Notes: generated by a model not told the origin, from the sequence alone. Shown: positions 1-6,853, numbered from the stretch's first letter. The stretch is DNA of 19,241 bases from Firmicutes bacterium CAG:24053_14 (GCA_001916715.1 MNSZ01000072.1:64606-83846), one strand, 5' to 3'. Made by a program: numbers and translations.

Positions 1-354
1 TACTACGACATGGCGTGGCTGACCATGAACATGATCATGCGCAACCACACCCACGGCGGCTACAAGGTCCTCGTCGATGAGCTTTGGGAGTACTGCGAGA
101 AGATGAACGCCGACATGGTCATGATGTGGGAGCATATGTCCTGCAAGGCGCTGACCGGAATGCACGGCCAGTTCGAGGAACAGGCCAGAGAGCGCGGTAT
201 CCACCTCGTCTGGGTATGCCACGATCTTGCCGATCCGCGAGTTTATACCCGTCAGGCTATACGCGACCAGTTCAATCAATATATGCGAACCGTCATGCGC
301 GAAGAGCCGATAGATCCGACGATAGAGATCCTGCCGGATGAACACGCATGGTAA
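1..354 (+). CDS. 2-hydroxyacyl-CoA dehydratase (HgdB/benzoyl-CoA reductase family) subunit, C-terminal part
   Basis: The open frame is already running at base 1, so the start lies upstream and only the last 117 residues are visible. The C-terminal pattern is that of the 2-hydroxyglutaryl-CoA dehydratase/benzoyl-CoA reductase family: a run with EHMSCKALTGM carrying a likely Fe-S cysteine, then the re-entry GIHLVWVCHDLADPRV, where family members have a 'GIP-l-le-D--D-R' stretch, then a helix ending in FNQYMRTVM. Such subunits are cytosolic and, after activation by an ATP-dependent activator, dehydrate 2-hydroxyacyl-CoA to enoyl-CoA in amino-acid or lactate fermentation. The partner subunit and activator are not in the window. 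A small membrane protein follows 15 bp downstream. Family assignment is fairly firm; which subunit and which substrate cannot be decided. Confidence 0.75.
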   Translation, partial: YYDMAWLTMNMIMRNHTHGGYKVLVDELWEYCEKMNADMVMMWEHMSCKALTGMHGQFEEQARERGIHLVWVCHDLADPRVYTRQAIRDQFNQYMRTVMREEPIDPTIEILPDEHAW

Positions 355-369
355 GAAAGGAGAAACGAT

Positions 370-540
370 ATGTCAAAACTCAAAATGCTGCCCGTTAAAA
401 TGCTCGGCGGCGGAGCGGGCTTCTTTGCCGTGACGTTTTTAATATATTTCTTTAACCTTGATATGAAATTCCTTGCCTACTGCGTGGAGCCGATACTCCT
501 CTGGAATTACGACAGGATCCCACGCAAGCAGTATGTATAA
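370..540 (+). CDS. 56-residue predicted single-pass membrane protein
   Basis: The ATG at 370 follows a good ribosome binding site (AAAGGAG about 8 nt upstream) and lies 15 bp after the dehydratase stop, so co-translation in the same operon is likely. The product starts MSKLKMLPVKMLGGGAGFFA and has one hydrophobic stretch at about residues 13-27 (GGGAGFFAVTFLIYF). This is followed by NLDMKFLAYCVEPILL and a charged tail ending YDRIPRKQYV. A bidirectional terminator begins just after the stop. I cannot assign a function. Its position directly after a 2-hydroxyacyl-CoA dehydratase subunit suggests it belongs to that fermentation locus, but this is inference from context only. Confidence 0.65.
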   Translation: MSKLKMLPVKMLGGGAGFFAVTFLIYFFNLDMKFLAYCVEPILLWNYDRIPRKQYV

Positions 541-543
541 CGC

Positions 544-575
544 AAAAAACCTCCGGTCAGCGACCGGAGGTTTTT
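544..575. terminator. Bidirectional intrinsic terminator between convergent genes
   Basis: A perfect 9-bp stem, CCTCCGGTC (550-558) with GACCGGAGG (562-570), closes a 3-nt loop. It is flanked by six A (544-549) and five T (571-575), so it can stop transcription from the dehydratase operon on the plus strand and from the sigma/anti-sigma operon on the minus strand. Confidence 0.9.
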
Positions 576-578
576 GAC

Positions 579-1799
579 TTAGTTGTCTAAGTCCTTTTCA
601 CTTTTTATGATCGAGCCGTTCGAGGCGTCAATTTCATATTCGTATTCGTAATTGCCGGAGCGGAACTCTATCTCGTAAACGAGCTTGCCGCCGTCGCGGT
701 CGAGCTTTGCTTCAAGCTGCGTTACCTGAGAAGAAGTGAGACCTGCGTGCTTGAGAGCTGTCTGCACGGCCTTGTCTTTGCCGACGGAGTCCTTGCCGTC
801 GATGGCAGAACCGCCCTGCTCAAGCTTACCGCCGGAGTCTTTCTCGTACCATACGATCTCGCCGGTGGCAGCGTTTACGTCGTATTCGTACTCTGTCGTT
901 CCAAGCTCAAACTCGACCTCGTATACCATGCTGCCGTATTCATAGTCAAGCTCGATATCGACATTGCGAACGTCATTCTTGCTTAAGCCCGCGTGATTGA
1001 GCGCTGCCTCGAGAGCCGCGTCGCGGCCGATGTATGCCTTGGAGCTTGCTTTTCCTGTGGAGTCGATGCTGCCGAGCGACTTCCCGTCGGCGAGGAGGTT
1101 AAGCTCGTTTATCGAAAGGGGAGCAAGCTCATCAAAGCTGTGGCGTGCGTCTGCGCTTACGATCTGGCGGATGAGAGCTGCCTTGCCGACGGTGATGCCG
1201 TATTTTTCCGCAAGCTTCACGGTTTCGCTGTCGGCGCCGGAAACGTCCTGGCTGAGCACGGCACAGTCTTTAAGCTGCTTGTTTACATCGGAAGCAAGCT
1301 TCGAGCGCAGAGTTTCGGCATTGTAGCCGTCAACGCCTGAAACCGACAGCAGGATCGAGTTTGCCATATCGTCAAGATATCCGTTTTGCAGCATTGAGCC
1401 GATTATTGCGTTTACGGCAACATCGAGCTTGCTGCCTTTAAGCTGCATATCTCCGAGAACGGTTTTTCCGTCGGCGTTGAGACCCTTGGCAGAGAGCACG
1501 TTCTCGTCCTTGTCAACGTTCAATTCGATGCTGGGGTTAACATCGAGCGATACGACAGCTGCCAGAGTGTCGGCCGAGCTGCCGCCGAGATTTTTTATGG
1601 CGAATATGCCTGCAATTACCAATACAAGCACCGCGGCTATCGCAGCGAAGCTGCGCAGGGGAGATGTTCTTTTCTTTTCCATGTAAATTACCTTTCCTTT
1701 CTCATGGTCACACGCGCTGAGGATATCGTCCAGAGCGTCCGGAACCGCGTGGGAAACGGCAGAGCGGAGCTTAGTTTCGATGCTTTTGTCGTTTTTCAT
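579..1799 (-). CDS. Membrane anti-sigma factor: RsgI-like domain plus two PepSY domains
   Basis: The 406-residue protein has a short cytoplasmic N-terminus (1-48, with PDALDDILSACD), which would bind the sigma factor. One membrane helix follows (about 50-68, FAAIAAVLVLVIAGIFAI). Next comes an extracytoplasmic RsgI-like module starting at about residue 79 with VVSLDVNPSIELNVD. The N88-P89 pair matches the conserved Asn-Pro reported as the autoproteolysis site in clostridial RsgI proteins. The C-terminal part holds two PepSY-type repeats (about 254-320 and 336-402), each with a GRDAALEAALNHAGLS- or GKDKAVQTALKHAGLT-like helix and an E-Y-E-Y beta strand. The start is one base after the sigma stop, with GGAGG upstream inside the sigma gene, so the two are translationally coupled. 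It probably holds the sigma factor inactive until an envelope signal arrives; the signal is unknown. There is no carbohydrate-binding domain. Confidence 0.8.
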   Translation of the reverse strand: MKNDKSIETKLRSAVSHAVPDALDDILSACDHEKGKVIYMEKKRTSPLRSFAAIAAVLVLVIAGIFAIKNLGGSSADTLAAVVSLDVNPSIELNVDKDENVLSAKGLNADGKTVLGDMQLKGSKLDVAVNAIIGSMLQNGYLDDMANSILLSVSGVDGYNAETLRSKLASDVNKQLKDCAVLSQDVSGADSETVKLAEKYGITVGKAALIRQIVSADARHSFDELAPLSINELNLLADGKSLGSIDSTGKASSKAYIGRDAALEAALNHAGLSKNDVRNVDIELDYEYGSMVYEVEFELGTTEYEYDVNAATGEIVWYEKDSGGKLEQGGSAIDGKDSVGKDKAVQTALKHAGLTSSQVTQLEAKLDRDGGKLVYEIEFRSGNYEYEYEIDASNGSIIKSEKDLDN

Positions 1800-1800
1800 C

Positions 1801-2361
1801 TTAATCTGCCTCCATCACAGTTCTAAGTTTTTTTATGGCTCGTGAGTACTTGGAAAGTACCGTCGCAGTCGGCATGTCAAGTAGCGCCGCGATCTCGCGG
1901 TGCTTGACGCCGGCAACTGCGTGCAGCATCACGATCTGCTGCTCGTCGTCGGAAAGTATCTTCATTGCAGTTTGAAGCAGTACGCGCTCGTCGGAGCTGA
2001 CCTCGCTTTTGGCGGCAAGGTAGTGTCCCCAGTCGTCGGCGGCTATGTCAAGCTGCCGCCGCGCCTTGCGCATGCGCATTCTCGCAAGGTTTTTGGCTAT
2101 GGTCATGATCCATGCCATCGGCTTTCCCTTGGCAGCGTAGCTTTCGGCTGATGAGTAAACGGCAAGATATGTGTCGTGCAGAACGTCTTCTGCGTCGGAA
2201 GGGGTGGAAGCCATGCTCATCGCAAAGCCGAAAACCGCAGCGCGGGTGCGCTCGTAAAGCTCGCCCAGTGCTTCTTTGTCGCCTTTTGCTATGCGCGCAA
2301 GCAGCGATTCAAGCACCTTTGCTTCGGAATATTCACTTGTCGCAACCGTCATAAAAAGCAT
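1801..2361 (-). CDS. RNA polymerase sigma-70 family (ECF-type) sigma factor
   Basis: The product is 186 residues from the ATG at 2361, chosen because AAAGGA lies 8 nt upstream; an in-frame GTG ten codons further up has no such site. Region 2 runs through SDAEDVLHDTYLAVY and PMAWIMTIAKNLARMRMRK, the -10 recognition and core-binding helices. Region 4 is LSDDEQQIVMLHAVAGVKHREIAALLDMPTATVLSKYSRAIKKL, a helix-turn-helix for the -35 element. Length and the two-region layout fit ECF sigma factors. The membrane anti-sigma gene follows one base downstream, a standard sigma/anti-sigma pair. dapF lies 67 bp upstream on the same strand with no clear terminator between them, so partial cotranscription is possible. 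The regulon cannot be predicted from this window. Confidence 0.85.
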   Translation of the reverse strand: MLFMTVATSEYSEAKVLESLLARIAKGDKEALGELYERTRAAVFGFAMSMASTPSDAEDVLHDTYLAVYSSAESYAAKGKPMAWIMTIAKNLARMRMRKARRQLDIAADDWGHYLAAKSEVSSDERVLLQTAMKILSDDEQQIVMLHAVAGVKHREIAALLDMPTATVLSKYSRAIKKLRTVMEAD

Positions 2362-2428
2362 ACCGAAGATCCTTTCACCATAACAATGCACAGCAGAGCC
2401 GTTTTATTGCATGGAAAAGATAAAATTT

Positions 2429-3247
2429 TTAAATTTCTTTTGTTTCGCCCTCAAAGACAACGCAGGTCGGCCCTGTGAGGTACACGTCGTGAGCCGTGCC
2501 GCTCTCGTGCGTGAGCGTAACGAAAAGCTCGCCGCCCGGCATTGAGACCTTAACGTTTTTGCCCGAAACAAGCCCTTTTAGCGCCAGCGCAGTCACGATG
2601 CTGCCGCAGCCGGTGCCGCAGGCGAGGGTGAAGTCCTCAACTCCGCGCTCGTATGTCACGGCTTTCACCTCGTCTTTTCCGATAAGCTTCACAAAGCTTA
2701 CGTTTGCGCCCTTCGGGAAAGCGGGGGAGTGACGCAGTTTTTTGCCGAGTGTGCGAAGTTCGTCCTCGGGTACCCTGTCCCAATCGTCTTTAATGAGCAC
2801 GGCGTGCGGTATGCCGGGGTCGCCAAGCTCAATGTACGCGCAGTCGCAGCCCTCGGCTGAGCGGTGCAGATCAATGACCGACGGATCGTTGAGCCTTATA
2901 CGGTAAAGCGTCCGGCTTATCCGCTCGCCGGTGACAAGTCCGGCGGTGGTCTCAATGCGCTGGCTTTCACCTGCAAGACCGTGCTCATAGCCGTATCGCG
3001 CTATGCACCTTGCTCCGTTGCCGCACATTTCGCCGAGGCTTCCGTCGGAGTTGTAAAACAGCAGACGATAGTCAGCGTTTCTTCCCTCAGCCGGAGCAAC
3101 GAGCATAAGCCCGTCTGCGCCGATGCCTGTCCTGCGGCTGCACAGCGTGCGCGCAAGGCAGGAAGCGGACGAAAGAGAAACATCCTCTTCAATAGTATTT
3201 ATCACAACAAAGTCGTTGCCGGCTCCGTGCATTTTCGAAAACCTCAT
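2429..3247 (-). CDS. dapF: Diaminopimelate epimerase
   Basis: The 272-residue protein begins MRFSKMHGAGNDFVVINT, the signature N-terminus of DapF. The two catalytic cysteines are seen at C75 (SLGEMCGNGARC) and C210 (FTLACGTGCGS), and GIGADGLM and YERGVEDFTLACG are also conserved. DapF interconverts LL- and meso-diaminopimelate in the cytosol, feeding lysine and peptidoglycan synthesis. Length is normal. The start is supported by GGAGGG 5-6 nt upstream. A TATAAT-like -10 box (complement of 3277-3282) lies upstream, but I see no good -35. The gene is divergent from the CoA-transferase and heads the minus-strand set that continues into the sigma factor. Confidence 0.97.
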   Translation of the reverse strand: MRFSKMHGAGNDFVVINTIEEDVSLSSASCLARTLCSRRTGIGADGLMLVAPAEGRNADYRLLFYNSDGSLGEMCGNGARCIARYGYEHGLAGESQRIETTAGLVTGERISRTLYRIRLNDPSVIDLHRSAEGCDCAYIELGDPGIPHAVLIKDDWDRVPEDELRTLGKKLRHSPAFPKGANVSFVKLIGKDEVKAVTYERGVEDFTLACGTGCGSIVTALALKGLVSGKNVKVSMPGGELFVTLTHESGTAHDVYLTGPTCVVFEGETKEI

Positions 3248-3276
3248 ATTTACCCTCCGTGATCGTTACAAAATAA

Positions 3277-3282
3277 ATTATA
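3277..3282 (-). promoter_or_regulatory. Possible -10 box for dapF
   Basis: The minus strand reads TATAAT here, 30 bp before the dapF start. No convincing -35 hexamer is found 16-18 bp upstream, so this is only a candidate. Confidence 0.35.
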
Positions 3283-3312
3283 GTGAATACGCCCAACAGA
3301 CGTCCTGAATAC

Positions 3313-3341
3313 TTGAATTTAATTACGCACTATTATATAAT
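3313..3341 (+). promoter_or_regulatory. Sigma-A promoter for the CoA-transferase
   Basis: TTGAAT (3313-3318) and TATAAT (3336-3341) are separated by exactly 17 bp, giving a near-consensus housekeeping promoter 42 bp before the CoA-transferase start codon. Confidence 0.8.
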
Positions 3342-3382
3342 ATCACTAGCTTAGACACAAAATTGTTTCAGGAGTGTTAAAA

Positions 3383-4690
3383 ATGACCGATTATAAAGCA
3401 TTATATGCTGAAAAACTGATTAGTGCAGAAGAACTTGCAAAGCAGGTCGAGTCCGGCTGGATCCTCGGTATGGACACGGCTCCCTCGCAGGCACCGGCAA
3501 TTATGAACGCTATCGCCGCAAGAGTCAAGAGCAGCGATATTAAGGGCGTGCAGGTTCAGACCCTTCTTGACGCATATCCCTTTGAGTTTTACACCGATCC
3601 CGACATGTTCGGAAAAATGACCGGCTACTCATGGTTCAGCTCCGGCTATGCGCGCAAGGCGATAAACGGCGGCTGGGCAGATCTTCTGCCGACCTACTAC
3701 CGCGATATTCCTCGCCACATCCGCGCTGAGTATGAGTACGATGCGTTCTGCATCGAGGTCTCGCCCATGGACAGCCACGGCTACTTCAGCCTCGCGCTCA
3801 ACGGCTCTTACGCCGAAGCGATGATAGACAAGGCGAAGAGAGTTTTCGTCGAAGTAAACGAGAATCAGCCCAGATGCCTGTGCGGCACCCAGCTGCATGT
3901 TTCTCAGGTAGATGCTATCGTTGAGTATAATCACGAGCTGCCGGTTCTGCCTCCCGTCGCCATCGACGAGGTCAGCCAGACCATCGGCAACCTCATAGCA
4001 GAGCAGATCCCCGACGGTGCATGCATCCAGCTCGGCATCGGCGCAATTCCTGATGCTACCGGTATGGCGCTCAAATCCAAGCACGATCTCGGCATACATA
4101 CCGAAATGTTCACCGACTCCATGGTCGAGCTTATCGAGTGCGGCGCCGTCAACAACTCCAAAAAGCAGATCCACCGCGGCAAGAGCGTTACCACCTTTGC
4201 TTACGGCTCCAAGAGGATATACGACTATGTCGATGATAACCCGGCGATCGAGATCCTGCCCGTTGACTATGTAAACAATCCCGAGGTCATCTGCAAGAAC
4301 GATAACATGATATCCATAAATGCAGCCATCGAGGTCGATTTCTTCGGCCAGGTCTGTGCTGAATCCGTCGGCACAAAGCACATGTCCGGCTCCGGCGGCC
4401 AGATCGACTTCGTCCGCGGCGCATGCCAGTCCAAGGGCGGCAAGAGCTTCATTGCGTTCACCTCGACCGCAAAGGGCGGCACGATAAGCAAGATCAAGCC
4501 CATCCTCACCCCGGGCGCAGTCTGCACGACCTCGAAAAACGATGTTGACTACATCGTCACCGAGTACGGCATTGCCCATATGCGCGGCAGAAGTCTCGGC
4601 GAGCGCACCCGCCAGCTCATTGCTATCGCCCATCCTGATTTCCGTGATGAGCTTAGCTTCGAAGCAAAAAAGCGCGGCATAATCATCTGA
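3383..4690 (+). CDS. Acetyl-CoA hydrolase/transferase family CoA-transferase (4-hydroxybutyrate/butyryl-CoA:acetate type)
   Basis: The start is the ATG at 3383, with CAGGAG 8 nt upstream; the GTG at 3374 directly abuts that site. The 435-residue product matches the plan of class I CoA-transferases such as clostridial 4-hydroxybutyrate CoA-transferase. It has LGIGAIPDATGMAL, the CoA-binding 'GxGxIP' loop, then GIHTEMFTDSMVELIE. E241 of HTEM corresponds to the catalytic glutamate that forms the glutamyl-CoA thioester (E238 in the C. aminobutyricum enzyme). The C-terminus has GGQIDFVRGA, TTSKNDVDYIVTEYGIA and LIAIAHPDFRDEL. It would move CoA between acetate or another carboxylate and an acyl-CoA in fermentation. 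The dehydratase subunit at the left edge suggests a 2-hydroxy-acid route, but butyryl-CoA:acetate transfer is equally compatible. Monocistronic, with its own promoter and terminator. Confidence 0.88.
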   Translation: MTDYKALYAEKLISAEELAKQVESGWILGMDTAPSQAPAIMNAIAARVKSSDIKGVQVQTLLDAYPFEFYTDPDMFGKMTGYSWFSSGYARKAINGGWADLLPTYYRDIPRHIRAEYEYDAFCIEVSPMDSHGYFSLALNGSYAEAMIDKAKRVFVEVNENQPRCLCGTQLHVSQVDAIVEYNHELPVLPPVAIDEVSQTIGNLIAEQIPDGACIQLGIGAIPDATGMALKSKHDLGIHTEMFTDSMVELIECGAVNNSKKQIHRGKSVTTFAYGSKRIYDYVDDNPAIEILPVDYVNNPEVICKNDNMISINAAIEVDFFGQVCAESVGTKHMSGSGGQIDFVRGACQSKGGKSFIAFTSTAKGGTISKIKPILTPGAVCTTSKNDVDYIVTEYGIAHMRGRSLGERTRQLIAIAHPDFRDELSFEAKKRGIII

Positions 4691-4710
4691 CAGCCGAATG
4701 CGTAATAACT

Positions 4711-4760
4711 AAATACACAGCTTTGGAAGCCGCCCAAACGGGCGGCTTCTTTGTGTATTT
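4711..4760 (+). terminator. Terminator of the CoA-transferase gene
   Basis: A 10-bp perfect stem GAAGCCGCCC (4726-4735)/GGGCGGCTTC (4740-4749) with an AAAC loop is nested in an outer 9-bp pairing AAATACACA (4711-4719)/TGTGTATTT (4752-4760), with T-rich sequence following. Confidence 0.85.
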
Positions 4761-4782
4761 TTGCCAATCTGCCGCGCACCGT

Positions 4783-4820
4783 AAAAATTCCCACGTCCGC
4801 AGCTCGGACGTGGGAATTTT
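4783..4820. terminator. Bidirectional terminator, mainly for tenA
   Basis: A perfect 16-bp inverted repeat, 4784-4799 with 4805-4820, encloses a 5-nt loop. Its ends are A-rich on the left and T-rich on the right, so a T-run follows the stem in either direction. It lies 24 bp after the tenA stop on the minus strand. Confidence 0.9.
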
Positions 4821-4844
4821 GCATAATTTGTGCAGGGGAGAAGC

Positions 4845-5510
4845 TCAGCACTTGCCCATGGCGTACACCATGTCCCAGAAGCGAAGATCAAAAAGACAGC
4901 ACTTTTTGAAGATCTCGCACAGGTGACGAGTTTTTTTCTCGTCGATGTTCTCGGCAAGCGCGTCTATCCTGTCTATAAGCGCCTGATTTGTCTTTTTATA
5001 CTCCGGCGAGACATAGCCTGCAAACCACGAGCCGTAGCTTTCGTCATTGACGGCCTCGGGATATGCCTCAACCGTTTTCTCGGCAATGTACGCATAGCTC
5101 CACGAGCAGTTTAGCAGCGCAACAAGACCGGTCAGCACATCGCCGGCCTGCGCCTCGCAGATCATATAGTGGCTGTAGGCGCTGCTGTCGATATGCGCGG
5201 TCGCGCAGGCGATCTCCTGCTCGCCTATGCCAAGCCGCTTCATGTACGGCAGGTGGGTGCGGAATGTTTCGTCGATAGTGGCGGACATTTCGCCGCACAG
5301 AAAACGTATTTGCTCAAAATCCTCGGCCTTTTGGATCATCGCGGCGAAGATCTTAACGTAATCCTGCAAATACAGATAGTCCTGTAACATGTAGTAGCGG
5401 AACTTTTCCTTAGGCAGAGTGCCGCAAGCCATTTCGGTGACGAACGGATGGGACAGATATCGCGGCCAGATGTCCTGCACCTGCGCATAGAGCGTTTCTG
5501 AAAGCTTCAT
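4845..5510 (-). CDS. tenA: TenA family thiaminase II/aminopyrimidine aminohydrolase
   Basis: The 221-residue protein aligns with Bacillus subtilis TenA almost without offset. D44 and Y47 sit in YYMLQDYLYLQDY, Y112 in SSAYSHYM, and the nucleophile C135 in LLNCSWSY. TenA hydrolyses 4-amino-5-aminomethyl-2-methylpyrimidine, a thiamin breakdown product, so that the pyrimidine can be salvaged; it is cytosolic. At the position of the usual late glutamate before FW, I see D208 in LFDLRFWDM, a conservative change whose alignment I infer by eye. It is the second gene of a minus-strand pair, 6 bp after the methyltransferase stop, and its own ribosome site is weak (TAAGG), so translation may depend on coupling. 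No TPP riboswitch is visible upstream of the pair. Confidence 0.9.
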   Translation of the reverse strand: MKLSETLYAQVQDIWPRYLSHPFVTEMACGTLPKEKFRYYMLQDYLYLQDYVKIFAAMIQKAEDFEQIRFLCGEMSATIDETFRTHLPYMKRLGIGEQEIACATAHIDSSAYSHYMICEAQAGDVLTGLVALLNCSWSYAYIAEKTVEAYPEAVNDESYGSWFAGYVSPEYKKTNQALIDRIDALAENIDEKKTRHLCEIFKKCCLFDLRFWDMVYAMGKC

Positions 5511-5516
5511 ACGGCC

Positions 5517-6212
5517 TTATTTGTGCGCGATTATCGCAACGTATCCGCCGCTCTGGTAGCCGGATGCAACCTCTTCGACCTCTTCGTTTGTGTACATGGG
5601 GTTTTTAAGAAGCGTCTGGTAGAAATCAAAGTCATGGAAGCCGAGCGATTTGAGCACGTCGATCTTCTCCACGGTTGAATGCCATACGCCTGCGCAGCAC
5701 AGCTCGAGAGGATACGGAAGCTTCGGCATAACACCTTCAAGGTAAGGATGCTCAAATGTTCCGACGTTTTTGGCAAGCAGATACATAAACCCGAACGCAC
5801 TCTCCTTGGGCACATCGAGGGAGATAAACTTCCCGTTGGGCTTAAGAGCCTTCTTGCAGATATTAAAGGCGTAGGCAAGGTCTTCGATATAGCTGGAGCT
5901 GCCGTTGAGATATATCACATCGTAGGCGTTTTCTTCTAATTCGGAATCCTCTATCGCGCCGAACTGGATAACATTTATGCCGCGCTTCTGGGCAATCGCT
6001 CCCATGTCGCGCGAAGGTTCAATGCCCTCGATGTTGCTGCAATCTATCATGCTTTCAAACAAGCCGCTGCCGCAGCCGACGGAGAGAACCCGCTTGCCCT
6101 CGATATCGCCAAGCGCCTTTTTAAACAGACGAAGCTCACTTTCAAACAGCTTGTCATTTTCCATAAACCATGCGTCGTACTGCGCCGCGTAGCCGTCAAA
6201 TTTCGGTTTCAT
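5517..6212 (-). CDS. Class I SAM-dependent methyltransferase
   Basis: The start is the ATG at 6212 (MKPKFDGYAAQYDAWFMEND), because AAAGGA lies 8 nt upstream. The longer frame to 6473 would run through the repeat element and is unlikely. The product is 231 residues, cytosolic, with a Rossmann-type SAM fold. Motif I is VLSVGCGSGLFE (about 42-53), a GIEPSRDM acidic-loop region follows, then YDVIYLNGSSSYIED, and KALKPNGKFISLDVP is the post-III strand. This resembles UbiE/BioC-like small-molecule methyltransferases. It is transcribed with tenA from a near-consensus promoter. The substrate is unknown; the TenA partner hints at thiamin or cofactor salvage, but this is context only. Confidence 0.85.
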   Translation of the reverse strand: MKPKFDGYAAQYDAWFMENDKLFESELRLFKKALGDIEGKRVLSVGCGSGLFESMIDCSNIEGIEPSRDMGAIAQKRGINVIQFGAIEDSELEENAYDVIYLNGSSSYIEDLAYAFNICKKALKPNGKFISLDVPKESAFGFMYLLAKNVGTFEHPYLEGVMPKLPYPLELCCAGVWHSTVEKIDVLKSLGFHDFDFYQTLLKNPMYTNEEVEEVASGYQSGGYVAIIAHK

Positions 6213-6258
6213 TGTCAAAATCCTTTCGATTTTTAAAGTATTTAAACTGATAACAAAT

Positions 6259-6287
6259 AATATAGCACACGCGCCTGCGAAAATCAA
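6259..6287 (-). promoter_or_regulatory. Promoter of the methyltransferase-tenA pair
   Basis: On the minus strand TTGATT (complement of 6282-6287) and TATATT (complement of 6259-6264) are 17 bp apart. They sit about 47 bp before the methyltransferase start and 14 bp from the edge of the repeat element. Confidence 0.75.
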
Positions 6288-6300
6288 TATTATAGTGTTT

Positions 6301-6576
6301 AAGCTGACGAGAATTGAACCCATATCGCCTGTCGGCGCGCCCTTCCGGCTATTTTCGCCTTTTTTGTCTTGATGGGCGCCAGCCCACCTGCACCAAAGAA
6401 AGCCGAAAATATCTCGAAAAGCACAGCCGACAGGTGCCTTGCAGTTTTGCGGAGCAGATTTTTGCTCAGGCAAGGCAAAGCTTGCAGAGAATACTGTCGT
6501 ATTGTCAAGAGCTTTAACGCAGCATGGGCGGAAATCTGCCCGTCAAAACCGATACGTGTTCGACTCTCGTCAGCTT
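6301..6576. mobile_element. MITE-like structured repeat, copy 1 (276 bp)
   Basis: The element starts AAGCTGACGAGA and ends with its complement TCTCGTCAGCTT. The terminal inverted repeats extend about 27 bp with four mismatches. Inside are nested pairings: CCTGTCGGC (6328-6336) with GCCGACAGG (6426-6434), enclosing TATTTTCG/CGAAAATA and a TGGGC-gcca-GCCCA hairpin. Then TGCCTTGC (6435-6442) pairs with GCAAGGCA (6470-6477), enclosing GAGCA/TGCTC. Smaller hairpins (AATAC/GTATT; GGGC/GCCC) follow. No transposase or conserved frame is present. It is followed head-to-tail by copy 2. A non-autonomous transposable element is the best guess; a structured non-coding RNA is the alternative. I do not recognise a named family. 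Confidence 0.7.
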
Positions 6577-6853
6577 AAGCTGACGAGAGTTGAACCCATA
6601 TCGCCTGTCAGCGCGCCCTTCCGGCTATTTTCGCCTTTTTTGTCTTGATGGGCGCCGGCCCACCTGCACCAAAGAAAGCCGAACATATCTCGAAAAGCAC
6701 AGCCGACAGGTGCCTTGCAGTTTTGCCGGAGCAGATTTTAGCTCAGGCAAGGCAAAGCTCGCAGAGAATACTGCCGTATTGTCAAGAGCTTTAACGCAGC
6801 ATGGGCGAAAATCTGCCCGTCAAAACCGATACGCGTTCAACTCTTGTCAGCTT
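6577..6853. mobile_element. MITE-like structured repeat, copy 2 (277 bp)
   Basis: This directly abuts copy 1 in the same orientation and differs by about 11 substitutions and one inserted base. The terminal inverted repeats match over 27 bp with three mismatches. Most internal stems are kept; one base in the first stem (CCTGTCAGC against GCCGACAGG) and one in the GAGCA/TGCTC hairpin are lost. The single-base indel shifts any reading frame, so the short open frames seen in both copies are not conserved as proteins. The junction reads GTCAGCT-TA-AGCTGAC and both outer flanks contain TTA, weakly suggesting insertion at a TA-containing target. Confidence 0.7.

Noticed and set aside
6213..6300. 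Possible TPP riboswitch before the methyltransferase-tenA pair
   Set aside because: The leader is under 50 nt and lacks the CTGAGA-type conserved motifs.
6213..6473. N-terminal extension of the methyltransferase with a hydrophobic segment
   Set aside because: The extension would cross the promoter and run into the repeat element, while ATG 6212 has a well-placed ribosome site and begins the expected methyltransferase fold.
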